Positions 26,856-34,657 of a DNA stretch of 43,212 nt are shown piece after piece. The stretch spans positions 1 through 43,212 of the forward strand of contig JAJYRM010000021.1 in assembly GCA_021794075.1 (NCBI GenBank), read 5' to 3'. Position 1 is the first letter of the stretch. Each line of letters begins with the position of its first letter. The stretch comes from Bacteroidota bacterium. Its GTDB lineage: Bacteria; Bacteroidota; Ignavibacteria; Kryptoniales; JAKASW01. Below the pieces are notes generated by a model. The model was not told the origin of the DNA, made no database searches, and worked only from the letters and a program-made list of their open reading frames with translations. The position numbers were made by a program, and so were the translations under genes.

Positions 26856-27695
26856 TCAACTCAATTTGACCAGACTTTCGCTTACTTTCCACAACCGTGC
26901 GGACAATTCCGGGTCGCTGGAGACTGCCGACGATCGCACGGCCTTCTTGTCTTTGAAATACTTGCCGGAAACACCATCAACCTCCGGCGAGACCGCGAGA
27001 TAAATGACAGTCTCGGCTCCCTTCTCAGGCGTGCGCATCGCCCACCCGAAGAGCGACGAGAACACTTTTAATCCCGCTCCCGAGTTACCGTAGAAATGCG
27101 TGTAAACCGCCCCGGGCTCCATGCAATTCGCCGTCACTCCGCTTCCGTTCATGCGCCTCGCGAGCTCATAAGTGAAGAGCACGTTCGCGAGCTTTGAAAG
27201 CGAATACGCCTGGAACTGCCCGTACTTCTTCTCCCCCTGGAGATTCTCAAAGTCGAGCTTCGCATAGTGGTGCACCGATGACGAGACGTTCACTATTCTC
27301 GAAGGCGCTGACTTCGCCAGCTTAGAAAGGAGAAGGTTTGTAAGTAGAAAATATCCCATGTGGTTGGCAGCAAACGTCTTCTCGATTCCATCGACGGAAA
27401 GTTCTCTTCTGGGAACCAGACCTCCGGCGTTGTTCACCAGAACATGCAATGAATCGAACTGGTCCTCGAACTTCTTAACCACATCGAGTACGTCACGCTG
27501 CGACGACATGTCACCTATCAGAAGATGGACCGCCTTGTTCCCAGTTGAACTAACAATTTCCGCGGCCGCCTTTTCGCCCTTTTCCTTATTGCGGCAGACC
27601 ATGACGACCGTCGCGCCCATCCGTGCCAGCTCGAGAGCCGTAACTTTTCCAATGCCGCTGTTCGCTCCTGTCACCATGCAGACTTTATTTTTCAT
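26856..27695 (-). CDS. Classical SDR oxidoreductase, retinol-dehydrogenase-like
   Basis: About 279 residues from the ATG at 27695, which has AGAAGGA upstream; a longer start at 27728 is possible. The cofactor loop is TGANSGIGKVTA, NNAG appears as VLVNNAGG, the catalytic Ser is in NVSSSVH and the Tyr-Lys pair is in YSLSK. The Arg after the first loop (VCRNKEKG) suggests NADP preference. It resembles the retinol dehydrogenase/WWOX-like branch; the true substrate is unknown. Confidence 0.9.
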   Translation of the reverse strand: MKNKVCMVTGANSGIGKVTALELARMGATVVMVCRNKEKGEKAAAEIVSSTGNKAVHLLIGDMSSQRDVLDVVKKFEDQFDSLHVLVNNAGGLVPRRELSVDGIEKTFAANHMGYFLLTNLLLSKLAKSAPSRIVNVSSSVHHYAKLDFENLQGEKKYGQFQAYSLSKLANVLFTYELARRMNGSGVTANCMEPGAVYTHFYGNSGAGLKVFSSLFGWAMRTPEKGAETVIYLAVSPEVDGVSGKYFKDKKAVRSSAVSSDPELSARLWKVSESLVKLS

Positions 27696-27955
27696 ACCTG
27701 TAATTTCCTTCTCGCTTTTCAATGTCAATTCTTCTCAAGACAGCTAAAGAAGATCTCGGTAGCTTGAATTTAGTATAATCATAGTTGCGATACAGTTCAG
27801 CCACCACCAGACGCGCAAGACGATTTAAATCTCAAAATTGCAGTCGAAAAAGCGGATGAATTCGGAAACACTCATAATTTGATCGATCCATGATATATCG
27901 ACAAGTTCAGGGTGTCTACCAAATCCGAACAAGCCTCGACGAGTTGTAAGAAGAC

Positions 27956-28372
27956 CTATTCCTGAGCCACGACACCTTTCTTGTGCTTGAAGAGCTTGCC
28001 CGCGACGGCGGCCATTAGTCCCGCGACCACACCGGTCACGGCTCCTATAAAAGGACCGACCATAACCATCATCAGGCGGGGATGAGTACTCTTCGGCATC
28101 ATCGAACGCCCCGCACGTAGCTCCGCGTTGTGCGCGACGTATGTTCCGAGGAAAGCGGCGTGAATAACCCCCACCCATAGTCCGGCGAGTATCGTCGCCA
28201 TCAGCGCATGCACGAAGAAGTCGCTCTCCAAACGCTTTCCGATGACGATAGCATAAATCAAAAACACGATTATCCAGAGTACAAGTTCGCCTGGGCCGGA
28301 AAGTCCATATACTCCGGCGAAGCCAACGACCACTCCGAACAACGAAAGGAGCAAAACTATCTTCCAGTTCAT
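27956..28372 (-). CDS. Small four-helix membrane protein, unknown function
   Basis: About 138 residues from the ATG at 28372, which is directly preceded by AAGGAGGATC; the longer frame to 28441 is not needed. Hydrophobic segments are IVLLLSLFGVVVGFAGVYGL, LVLWIIVFLIYAIVIG, ALMATILAGLWVGVIHAAFLG and VGPFIGAVTGVVAGLMAAVAG, with a Lys-rich C-terminus. I do not recognise the family. It stands alone on the minus strand. Confidence 0.75.
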   Translation of the reverse strand: MNWKIVLLLSLFGVVVGFAGVYGLSGPGELVLWIIVFLIYAIVIGKRLESDFFVHALMATILAGLWVGVIHAAFLGTYVAHNAELRAGRSMMPKSTHPRLMMVMVGPFIGAVTGVVAGLMAAVAGKLFKHKKGVVAQE

Positions 28373-28812
28373 GATCCTCCTCCTTGTGTAAAAGGGAAAC
28401 GGCAGCCTAAGCTCCGTAACTCCTCGCCAATCTACCGACAAAATGTTTTGTAACCAACATCTTCAGGGCTTTTGATGTGAGTCACCTTGAACGCACCCCG
28501 TTCATTAATACACAGCTCTAAATGAGCGGGAGACACCCGCCTGAGACGTCATCCGGTAAAGTAGTGGGTTCCAATCTGGTGGAGGAAAATGACGCGAATT
28601 TGGAAACCTAATCCCGTGCGACCGGTGGTAGTTTCTTTCCTGTATCAAAGGAGCCCAGCACATGGATTTAGGAATAGTCGATCACATTGATGAAAGCTAA
28701 TCGCAAACTGATCCGCTCTCGAGCACGCTATGATCGTATGATCGATCTATCGAAGCGTCAACCGCGCGATGTGAGGCTATGTTTCCGATTCGCCAGTTGC
28801 GCTACGTGCGTC
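28373..28812. other. 440-base intergenic region with no firm gene
   Basis: Only tiny frames with ribosome-like sites occur, at 28589-28690 (33 codons) and 28662-28700 (12 codons), both plus strand; neither is convincing. A short stem GCGGG/CCCGC lies near 28524-28538. No other structure was seen. Confidence 0.35.
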
Positions 28813-29184
28813 TTAATGATTGTGCATATGTCCGTCGTGGTCGTGATGATGCTGCGTTGTCGGGCCGGTCGTAACGGGAAGCTTTCCTTCAGCCGCAAGC
28901 TTCACGGCCTCTGATACCGGGATCCCGGACGCGATACAGACTTCAACCGTGAATCTCTCCGCGACCTGGTACGCGTGCGGACCAATTCCTCCACATATCA
29001 TCTTCTTAACTCCGGCTTTTGCCGTGTCGCGAATCACGAGATGCGGATCAGTGCCGTCTCTGTTTTGTTTGACTTCGAGCGAGTTCGTCTCGTCGTCATA
29101 CACGAGAAAGTAAGGCGCCCTTCCGAAATGACTGCTTACGCTGCTATCTAGCGAATTCCCTTCCGATGATATAAGATATTTCAT
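28813..29184 (-). CDS. NifX/NifB-C-terminal (MTH1175-like) metallocluster-carrier protein with His-rich tail
   Basis: A 123-residue protein of the dinitrogenase iron-molybdenum cofactor biosynthesis domain family. The RNase H-like fold is marked by FGRAPYFLVYDDE near the N-terminus and the central KKMICGGIGPHAYQVAERF. The last 15 residues (QHHHDHDGHMHNH) are an extended metal-binding tail. Stand-alone members of this family bind metal-sulfur clusters, as in the orange protein, and are common in anaerobes without nitrogenase. No nif genes are present. AAGGAAG precedes the ATG at 29184. Related proteins are encoded at 37341 and 37754. Confidence 0.92.
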   Translation of the reverse strand: MKYLISSEGNSLDSSVSSHFGRAPYFLVYDDETNSLEVKQNRDGTDPHLVIRDTAKAGVKKMICGGIGPHAYQVAERFTVEVCIASGIPVSEAVKLAAEGKLPVTTGPTTQHHHDHDGHMHNH

Positions 29185-29442
29185 ATGCTTCCTTTATTTT
29201 TTCCCAATCTTAAAACTTGCCGGTCTATGATTCCAATATCCTGGCTGGTAAACAAGCCGTCCCAATGGCTATCGACTTCTATTTACTCACTATCCCTATA
29301 AGCATGTCAAGCATAGTGTGCATCCAAAAAAGAAAATGGGACAATAGTTATCGACAGACCGGTCCGAAATCCTACCACTGCATCGTACAACGGTCCATCA
29401 ATCCGGTAATCCATCATTCAAAAATTCCATTATTCCCCCGGC

Positions 29443-30387
29443 TTAGCCCATCATCGCCATTTGTTTCATCCCGTTTCCCTCCTCGGGAAGGCACGTCATT
29501 TCTTCATCGATGAGGCCTATCTGCGCCGCGATGCAATTCAAACCTTTTTTCATCACCTCAAATTTCCACTCATCTTTCAGGAGGGATGCAAGATACTCCT
29601 GCCATCCGTCTTTCAGCGGAAACGCCTTCATGAATCTCCTATATAGATCGGGCGTGTGGTCATACACCGATATCAAATCTTTGAGTGTGTATTTAACCTT
29701 ATCAAGGCTGTGCGGGACAGCCACGCACTTTTGCGGCATCAACGGGCAGGTTATCGATTCTTTTTGCGACGAGAACTCGAAGAACTTCCTGCACATTGAG
29801 CAGTAATACTTTCCTGTTTCGTTCTTACCTATGATGTCGATCTCGTCGAAGAAAATATTTTGCTCGATGCCGATTTCGTCCTTTAAAACCGCGATCGCAG
29901 CACCGAGAATGGGGAAGAGCTTCCTTTTGTCCCACACCTTGCTCATGTCGGTTATTACGAAGACGATCCCATCCGGCGTGATCCGCTGCGCCGTCTCGCT
30001 CCCGCTGACTGTGATTATGAAGCTCTTCAGTGTCTGGAGCGGCTCATGTTTGTACTCGAAACGCCATTCTTTAAGGAACCGAATATACTCTTCGGCCCAT
30101 TTCCTCCCGATCAACTCCGCATCATCGCCGGCAAGATAGTTCATCATTCTTTGAGGTACTTTCGGATAGAACAGTCCGAACTTTTCGATGCTAACCGTCG
30201 ACTCGGGTCGCATCACTTCGATCGGGACCGGCGTATTGATGCACATCTTCGACATATATGGACAAACGGGGCTGTCCATATCGAAGAGGAGCTTACACGT
30301 CACGCACCAGTATTTGTTCGAGGAAGAGTAAACGCCGGCAGGCATCTTTCCCACCCGTTCCATTATCGCTTGCTTGTCCATCATCAT
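29443..30387 (-). CDS. Unknown protein with a duplicated four-cysteine motif
   Basis: A 314-residue soluble protein built as two related halves. The first half has CVTC-x12-CPYMSKMC and the second has CSMC-x15-CPLMPQKC. Each is followed by a helical part ending in a similar Trp-rich segment (AEEYIRFLKEWRFEYK and QEYLASLLKDEWKFEV). The CxxC and CPxMxxxC groups suggest two metal or Fe-S sites. I do not recognise the family. It lies between a NifX-like gene and a divergent metal ABC transporter, which suggests metal handling by context only. Three consecutive Met codons open the frame, so the exact start is uncertain. Confidence 0.72.
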   Translation of the reverse strand: MMMDKQAIMERVGKMPAGVYSSSNKYWCVTCKLLFDMDSPVCPYMSKMCINTPVPIEVMRPESTVSIEKFGLFYPKVPQRMMNYLAGDDAELIGRKWAEEYIRFLKEWRFEYKHEPLQTLKSFIITVSGSETAQRITPDGIVFVITDMSKVWDKRKLFPILGAAIAVLKDEIGIEQNIFFDEIDIIGKNETGKYYCSMCRKFFEFSSQKESITCPLMPQKCVAVPHSLDKVKYTLKDLISVYDHTPDLYRRFMKAFPLKDGWQEYLASLLKDEWKFEVMKKGLNCIAAQIGLIDEEMTCLPEEGNGMKQMAMMG

Positions 30388-30768
30388 AATATCAAAGCTC
30401 CGGTTTTAGTTCTCGAATGTTTCCGGCTGGTTTCCTCCTAACAGCTACTCCCCTGACACCAAGCCGCAATATTTCATACTTTTGATGCCCCGTCCAATAA
30501 AAGGATGCATCAGCTATCATAAAGACGAACCATTACAGCTATTATTTTACGCGATTAAACCCTCGTAGATCGCGCGGAATGATCTTTCTAAAAGCATCTC
30601 AAGTTTTGAAAGAGTTGTATTAACTTTCAGGCAGGAGGCCTAGATCGATCGTGCAAATCAACCCGAAGCGCAAACGCGCCGCGTCAACCATTTCGTTGAA
30701 TCGCGCGCCACTTTCCTGTGCCGCGGCGTCCTATTCCATAAAATCACTTGAGAGTTTAAGGCGATAGA
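30388..30768. other. 381-base divergent promoter region
   Basis: It separates the duplicated-Cys gene (minus) from the metal ABC transporter (plus), so both promoters should be here. I looked for a Zur or Fur-type palindrome and for -24/-12 sequences and found none that convinces. A single GTGCAA half-site occurs near 30651. No small gene was seen. Confidence 0.4.
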
Positions 30769-31458
30769 ATGGACGATGTTCTGATGGATGTCAAAGACTT
30801 CGGAGTTGTGCTGGACAATTCTACAGTATTGTCCGGGCTGAATTTCAGCGTAACCGAAGGAGAGTTCATCACGATACTCGGCCCGAACGGTTCTGGAAAG
30901 ACCGTCCTATTGAGAGCGCTTCTCGGACTCATTCCTCATACCGGCAAATTGAATTGGCACAAGAAGCCACGGATCGGATATCTTCCGCAGGGACTAAACC
31001 AGGTTTCCGTTCGGGAGATGCCTTTGACTGTGAAAGATATCTTCGGACTTAAGAAGCTTAAGCCTGATGAAACCATTACCTTCCTGGAACTTGTCGGTCT
31101 GGGAAGCGGCGTAATGAATAAGAGGGCAGGTCATCTCTCCGGCGGAGAGTTTCAGAGGATGCTTGTCGCCTGGGTTCTCGCGTCGCGTCCCAATATTCTC
31201 TTCCTCGATGAGCCCACCACGGCAATCGATGTGGCCGGCGGCGAAACCATATATTCGCTCCTTAAGGACGTCTGGCAGAAACAGGCGCTCACGATATTCA
31301 ACGTGACACATGATCTTAACATCGTGTACGCGCATTCGACTCACGTCCTTTGCCTGTCGAGGCTTGGTCATCGCTGTTACGGAGTTCCGAAAGAAATACT
31401 CACTCCAGATATGTTGCGTGATATCTACGGCGCCGAAGTAAAACTTTATGCTCACTGA
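30769..31458 (+). CDS. Metal ABC transporter ATP-binding protein (ZnuC/MntB-like)
   Basis: A 229-residue ABC ATPase that powers import. It shows Walker A GPNGSGKT at residues 38-45, the Q-loop in YLPQGLNQV, the signature LSGGEFQR near residue 122, Walker B ILFLDEP and the H-loop NVTHDLN. The closest type is the ATPase of Zn2+/Mn2+/Fe2+ importers (ATP-binding partner of ABC-3 permeases), which fits the permease that follows 14 bases later. AAGGCG lies before the ATG; a start at 30784 is an alternative. No substrate-binding protein gene is adjacent. Confidence 0.93.
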   Translation: MDDVLMDVKDFGVVLDNSTVLSGLNFSVTEGEFITILGPNGSGKTVLLRALLGLIPHTGKLNWHKKPRIGYLPQGLNQVSVREMPLTVKDIFGLKKLKPDETITFLELVGLGSGVMNKRAGHLSGGEFQRMLVAWVLASRPNILFLDEPTTAIDVAGGETIYSLLKDVWQKQALTIFNVTHDLNIVYAHSTHVLCLSRLGHRCYGVPKEILTPDMLRDIYGAEVKLYAH

Positions 31459-31472
31459 GGAGATTACCCGGA

Positions 31473-32240
31473 ATGACATACCAACTGGCACTCAGTCTCG
31501 TTAGCGGCGTTTTCATCTCCGGCTCGGCGGCATATCTAGGCACGCTGATGTTGTCGAGGAAAATGGCGGTTATCGCGGGCCCGCTGGGACACCTCGCCCT
31601 TCCCGGTGCGGCGTTGGCGATCGTCTACGGTTTCAGCATCTCGCTCGGCGCTTTCCCGTTCGTCGTTCTCGGAATTATCCTGATTTGGCTTCTCGAGATC
31701 AGAACTAAACTCGCCATGGAGGCATTGACGGCCATCGTATTCGCCACCGGAGTGGCAACGGCTTTCTTGTTTCTCCCCATCGACAAGGCAGAGGCGGCCC
31801 TTGTCGGAGATATTTCAAAGGTCGGAATCTACGATACGGTTGCCTCCGTGGTACTCGGTTCGATGGTCGTTCTTATCATAAACAGAAGTTATTCAAAAAT
31901 CATGCTCATCAATATCCACGAGGATGTCGCGAAGACCGAGGGAGTCGACGTGAAATTATATAATCTCATTTATCTATCGTCCATTGCCGTCATTGTGGCC
32001 CTTGGTGTCGATCTGGTCGGCGGATTGATGACCGCCGCGCTCGTCGCAATCCCGGCCGCCGCGGCCAAAAACGTCAGCAGGACGCTCGCGCAATTCGGAA
32101 CGACGGCAGGACTGTTCGGCGTGGTTTCGGCGGCGCTGGGTATTATAGTCTCTAGTTTTACTGCGCTCCCCGCCGGGCCACTCGTAATCCTAACTAGCGG
32201 CATCATCTTTCTGGTCACCGTTCCCCTCGCAAAGGTCTGA
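31473..32240 (+). CDS. Metal ABC transporter permease (ABC-3 family)
   Basis: A 255-residue inner-membrane protein with about eight hydrophobic helices. The ABC-3 hallmarks are the N-terminal GPLGHLALPGAALA and the later LVGGLMTAALVAIPAAAA, the cytoplasmic loop that touches the ATPase. It forms the channel for a divalent metal, probably zinc or manganese; the metal cannot be told from sequence. Its stop lies 28 bases from the convergent methyltransferase stop, and no terminator hairpin was seen in the gap. Confidence 0.92.
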   Translation: MTYQLALSLVSGVFISGSAAYLGTLMLSRKMAVIAGPLGHLALPGAALAIVYGFSISLGAFPFVVLGIILIWLLEIRTKLAMEALTAIVFATGVATAFLFLPIDKAEAALVGDISKVGIYDTVASVVLGSMVVLIINRSYSKIMLINIHEDVAKTEGVDVKLYNLIYLSSIAVIVALGVDLVGGLMTAALVAIPAAAAKNVSRTLAQFGTTAGLFGVVSAALGIIVSSFTALPAGPLVILTSGIIFLVTVPLAKV

Positions 32241-32268
32241 TGGTTGACACCCAAGGGTAACCCTGCAT

Positions 32269-32961
32269 TTACGGAGTAGCCGGCAACCGCATTCCCCTTT
32301 CCCGCGCCGGAGGGAACGCTTCGCAAGCTCCATCGCGTCCTCGCTTTCCCTCCACCACCACTATGTGACTGGAGCAGGGTCGGTTCTTCAACTCATGAAC
32401 CATTTTCATATGGAGTCCTTTAAGCAAACTCGTGATTCCCCCATTCCTCGTGAATGACCTGAAATTCCTGTAGTGCTCCGGTCCGGCGGCGTACTCAACG
32501 AGTTGATTCAGAACCCCACAATAGTTTCTCGGCTGCGGAACAAGATAGTCGACGAGTATGATTCTGTCCGCAACGGTAGACGCCGCTCGCAAAAGGAGAT
32601 CCCTGTCTTCCTCCTGTATTTCGTGAACGACATACGACATCGTTATGAAATCGAAGTGGAAATCATTCGTCGCGAGGAACTCGAACGCATCCATCCTTCC
32701 AACCGCCATTTTCTCCGAGGGAACATTCACGAACTTGCGTCGCGCGACTCTAATGTTGCGCTCCGAGGGATCAATTATTACGATCTTACCGCATTTGTCG
32801 AAGAGTTGCGACGCGAGTCGTCCGGTCCCGCAGCCAATGTCAAGGATCGTCGCGCCCTCGGGTAACATCTCCTTCACCTGAGCGAAAACCCTGTCCTGGT
32901 TGGGGGCTATGAGCAAATCATAGAACAGGCCATCGTACCAATGTTTTTTGTCATCCGACAC
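32269..32961 (-). CDS. Class I SAM-dependent methyltransferase
   Basis: A 230-residue protein with a Rossmann methyltransferase core: motif I ILDIGCGTGRLASQL (about residues 39-53), motif II IVIIDPS, and FDFITMSYVVHE for motif IV. The C-terminal tail is basic and proline-rich and probably not part of the fold. The substrate is unknown. The start is GTG at 32961 with GGAGG upstream. It is the last gene of a minus-strand series that includes the arginine decarboxylase and the interrupted thioesterase. Confidence 0.85.
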   Translation of the reverse strand: MSDDKKHWYDGLFYDLLIAPNQDRVFAQVKEMLPEGATILDIGCGTGRLASQLFDKCGKIVIIDPSERNIRVARRKFVNVPSEKMAVGRMDAFEFLATNDFHFDFITMSYVVHEIQEEDRDLLLRAASTVADRIILVDYLVPQPRNYCGVLNQLVEYAAGPEHYRNFRSFTRNGGITSLLKGLHMKMVHELKNRPCSSHIVVVEGKRGRDGACEAFPPARERGMRLPATP

Positions 32962-33024
32962 AGCAGTTTACCTCCATGTTGCGGGCGTGACGATTTTCAG
33001 AATCTCGATAAATCATCAATCGGC

Positions 33025-33423
33025 TCATTTTTCACTTCCACTGAAATATTCCATTGCCTTCTTGTCCATCTTTCCCGTACGCAGATCCATCATGACACAA
33101 TCCTGTCCGGCGCTCGCCACGCTTGACTCTCATTTTGGGAATACCGCCCTCAGATGCATGAGTCCATGCTTGACGGACTCGATCCATATGACTCCCTTCA
33201 GCTTGTTTGTCAATGTCAGCTGGGTCCTGTAACGAATTTGCGTCGAGACAACTACCGGATAGAAATCCCTTTCGAGCATTTCACTGACGGGTCTCCGCGT
33301 AGAAAGGAGCTTCGAGCGCAAGTCTTCAAGCCATCTTACGTAAACGATGTTGTTCACGTGACCGGCGACGTCTATATCGTATGTCTTTATTTCAAGTTCC
33401 GATTCGATTCTCTGATCAGTCAC
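33025..33423 (-). pseudogene. 4HBT acyl-CoA thioesterase interrupted by an in-frame TGA
   Basis: The frame begins at GTG 33423 after AGAGGAG and reads TDQRIESELEIKTYDIDVAG, then HVNNIVYVRWLEDLR, the hot-dog thioesterase (YbgC-like) signature with Asp and HxNN. Translation stops at TGA 33132-33130 after 97 residues, too short for the family. In the same frame the sequence continues ESSVASAGQDCVMMDLRTGK and ends at 33025; reading through gives 132 residues, the normal family length, and restores the C-terminal VxxDLxTGK strand. The TGA is therefore a nonsense mutation, a sequencing error or a recoding event. It starts 15 bases after the decarboxylase stop. Confidence 0.78.
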
Positions 33424-33437
33424 ACAAGCACTCCTCT

Positions 33438-33983
33438 CTATGGAAGAAGAATTGCGGCCGCGATCACCGTGGTCCACTGGCCCGTTTTGTCCCCCTCCGC
33501 AGTCTGGGTGATGTTGAAAGTACGGACTATCTTCCCAGACATCTTGAAGACCTGTTCGCGCTCGTTCCAGTCTGTGTTGGGGTCGAACTCGACTCCAAGA
33601 GTCGTGGCGAGCATCTGGGCGGCAAGGTCCTCCGCGTAATCGCCGGCGGTCTTCTCGTTTTCCCCAAATCCATGGTGCTCCGAGAGATAGCCGTACTGCC
33701 CCGAATCCGCGGGAATCGCGGCCCCTATCGATGCAGCTATCAGGCGGTTCGGTTCGTCGGTCGCGTTTCGTGCTATGACCGTGAACGTGACCTGGCCACT
33801 CTGTATTTCCTTCAGACCTTCGTTCAAACTGATTCGCCTGCAGCCCGGCGGGAATATGCTGCTGACCGAAACGAGGTTGCACTTTTCGATACCCGCGTCT
33901 CTCAATGATAACTCGAATGAACTGAGGTAATCCTTGTGCCTTCCAACGCCCTTTGTAAAAAATATTTTCGACGGTACGAACAC
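33438..33983 (-). CDS. Pyruvoyl-dependent arginine decarboxylase
   Basis: A 181-residue proenzyme that self-cleaves to form a pyruvoyl cofactor and decarboxylates arginine to agmatine, the first step of polyamine synthesis. The cleavage site is the Ser-Ser pair in [11 protein letters not shown] (near residues 41-42). The catalytic Glu region [15 protein letters not shown] and the terminal [12 protein letters not shown] follow the family pattern. The start is GTG at 33983 without a clear ribosome site. It sits between two methyltransferase genes, directly ahead of the thioesterase. No agmatinase or spermidine synthase gene is in view. Confidence 0.93.
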   Translation of the reverse strand: MFVPSKIFFTKGVGRHKDYLSSFELSLRDAGIEKCNLVSVSSIFPPGCRRISLNEGLKEIQSGQVTFTVIARNATDEPNRLIAASIGAAIPADSGQYGYLSEHHGFGENEKTAGDYAEDLAAQMLATTLGVEFDPNTDWNEREQVFKMSGKIVRTFNITQTAEGDKTGQWTTVIAAAILLP

Positions 33984-34016
33984 TTTGAGTCAGACCAGCC
34001 TTTCGTGAATTTCGAT

Positions 34017-34565
34017 TCAGACCTTCCCGAACGACGAAAAATAATGCGTATTAAGTTCTATGAAAGTCTCTTGTTTAAAGCCAAAGCGCTCGACTTTTGA
34101 CCTGAGCGCGTCTTTGGAAAACCTGATGCTTTTGGGCGGACCGAATGGTGTCTCAGGATGGAACTCTATAAGGTCGAGGTGCGCACCTTTGGTAAGTGTT
34201 CCAGACAGTGCTGAGAGTATATCGTCTTGACAAGACATGTCGTGAAATGAATTCGAAAAGAAGATGTGGGTGAATTTGTCGGGCGAATTCTCTTTGAACC
34301 ACCGGCACGCGTCACCGCAGACCGTTTCTATGTTCGGCCTGGCATAAAAGCTCCCTTTAAGGCCATCGCAATGAGCATCGATGGCAACAACCTTTCCGCA
34401 ATTATCGGCAAACCTTGAAGAGTAATAACCATCACCCGAGCCTACATCCGCAAGGACATCGGCGCCTGACAAATTCATCACAGCCAATATTTGGTCTGCA
34501 ATTTTCGATTTCATTTCCGGGCTTCCATGTTGGCGTCCACCAGAACTATGGTGATCCATATCCAA
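34017..34565 (-). CDS. Class I SAM-dependent methyltransferase, His-rich N-terminus
   Basis: A 182-residue protein. After a short tail with MDMDHHSSGG comes motif I VLADVGSGDGYYSSRF (about residues 37-52), VVAIDAH for motif II and THIFFSNSFHDM for motif IV. The compact fold resembles UbiE-type or small-molecule methyltransferases; the substrate is unknown. AAAGGAA precedes the ATG at 34565. The decarboxylase gene follows after about 33 bases, so cotranscription is likely. Confidence 0.85.
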   Translation of the reverse strand: MDMDHHSSGGRQHGSPEMKSKIADQILAVMNLSGADVLADVGSGDGYYSSRFADNCGKVVAIDAHCDGLKGSFYARPNIETVCGDACRWFKENSPDKFTHIFFSNSFHDMSCQDDILSALSGTLTKGAHLDLIEFHPETPFGPPKSIRFSKDALRSKVERFGFKQETFIELNTHYFSSFGKV

Positions 34566-34657
34566 ATTCCTTTTGATTCATTGTAGTATGTAATTTACTT
34601 TGGTCCTTGCGACCTTACCGCTATTTGATGAAACACGGATCAATTTCGGTTCAGACA

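Noticed and set aside
28589-28700. Two tiny overlapping plus-strand frames (33 and 12 codons) with ribosome-like sites
   Set aside because: They overlap each other in different frames and show no recognisable peptide pattern; probably chance.
33424-33882. Long minus-strand frame continuous with the thioesterase
   Set aside because: It lies over the arginine decarboxylase in another frame. The real thioesterase starts at GTG 33423, next to AGAGGAG.
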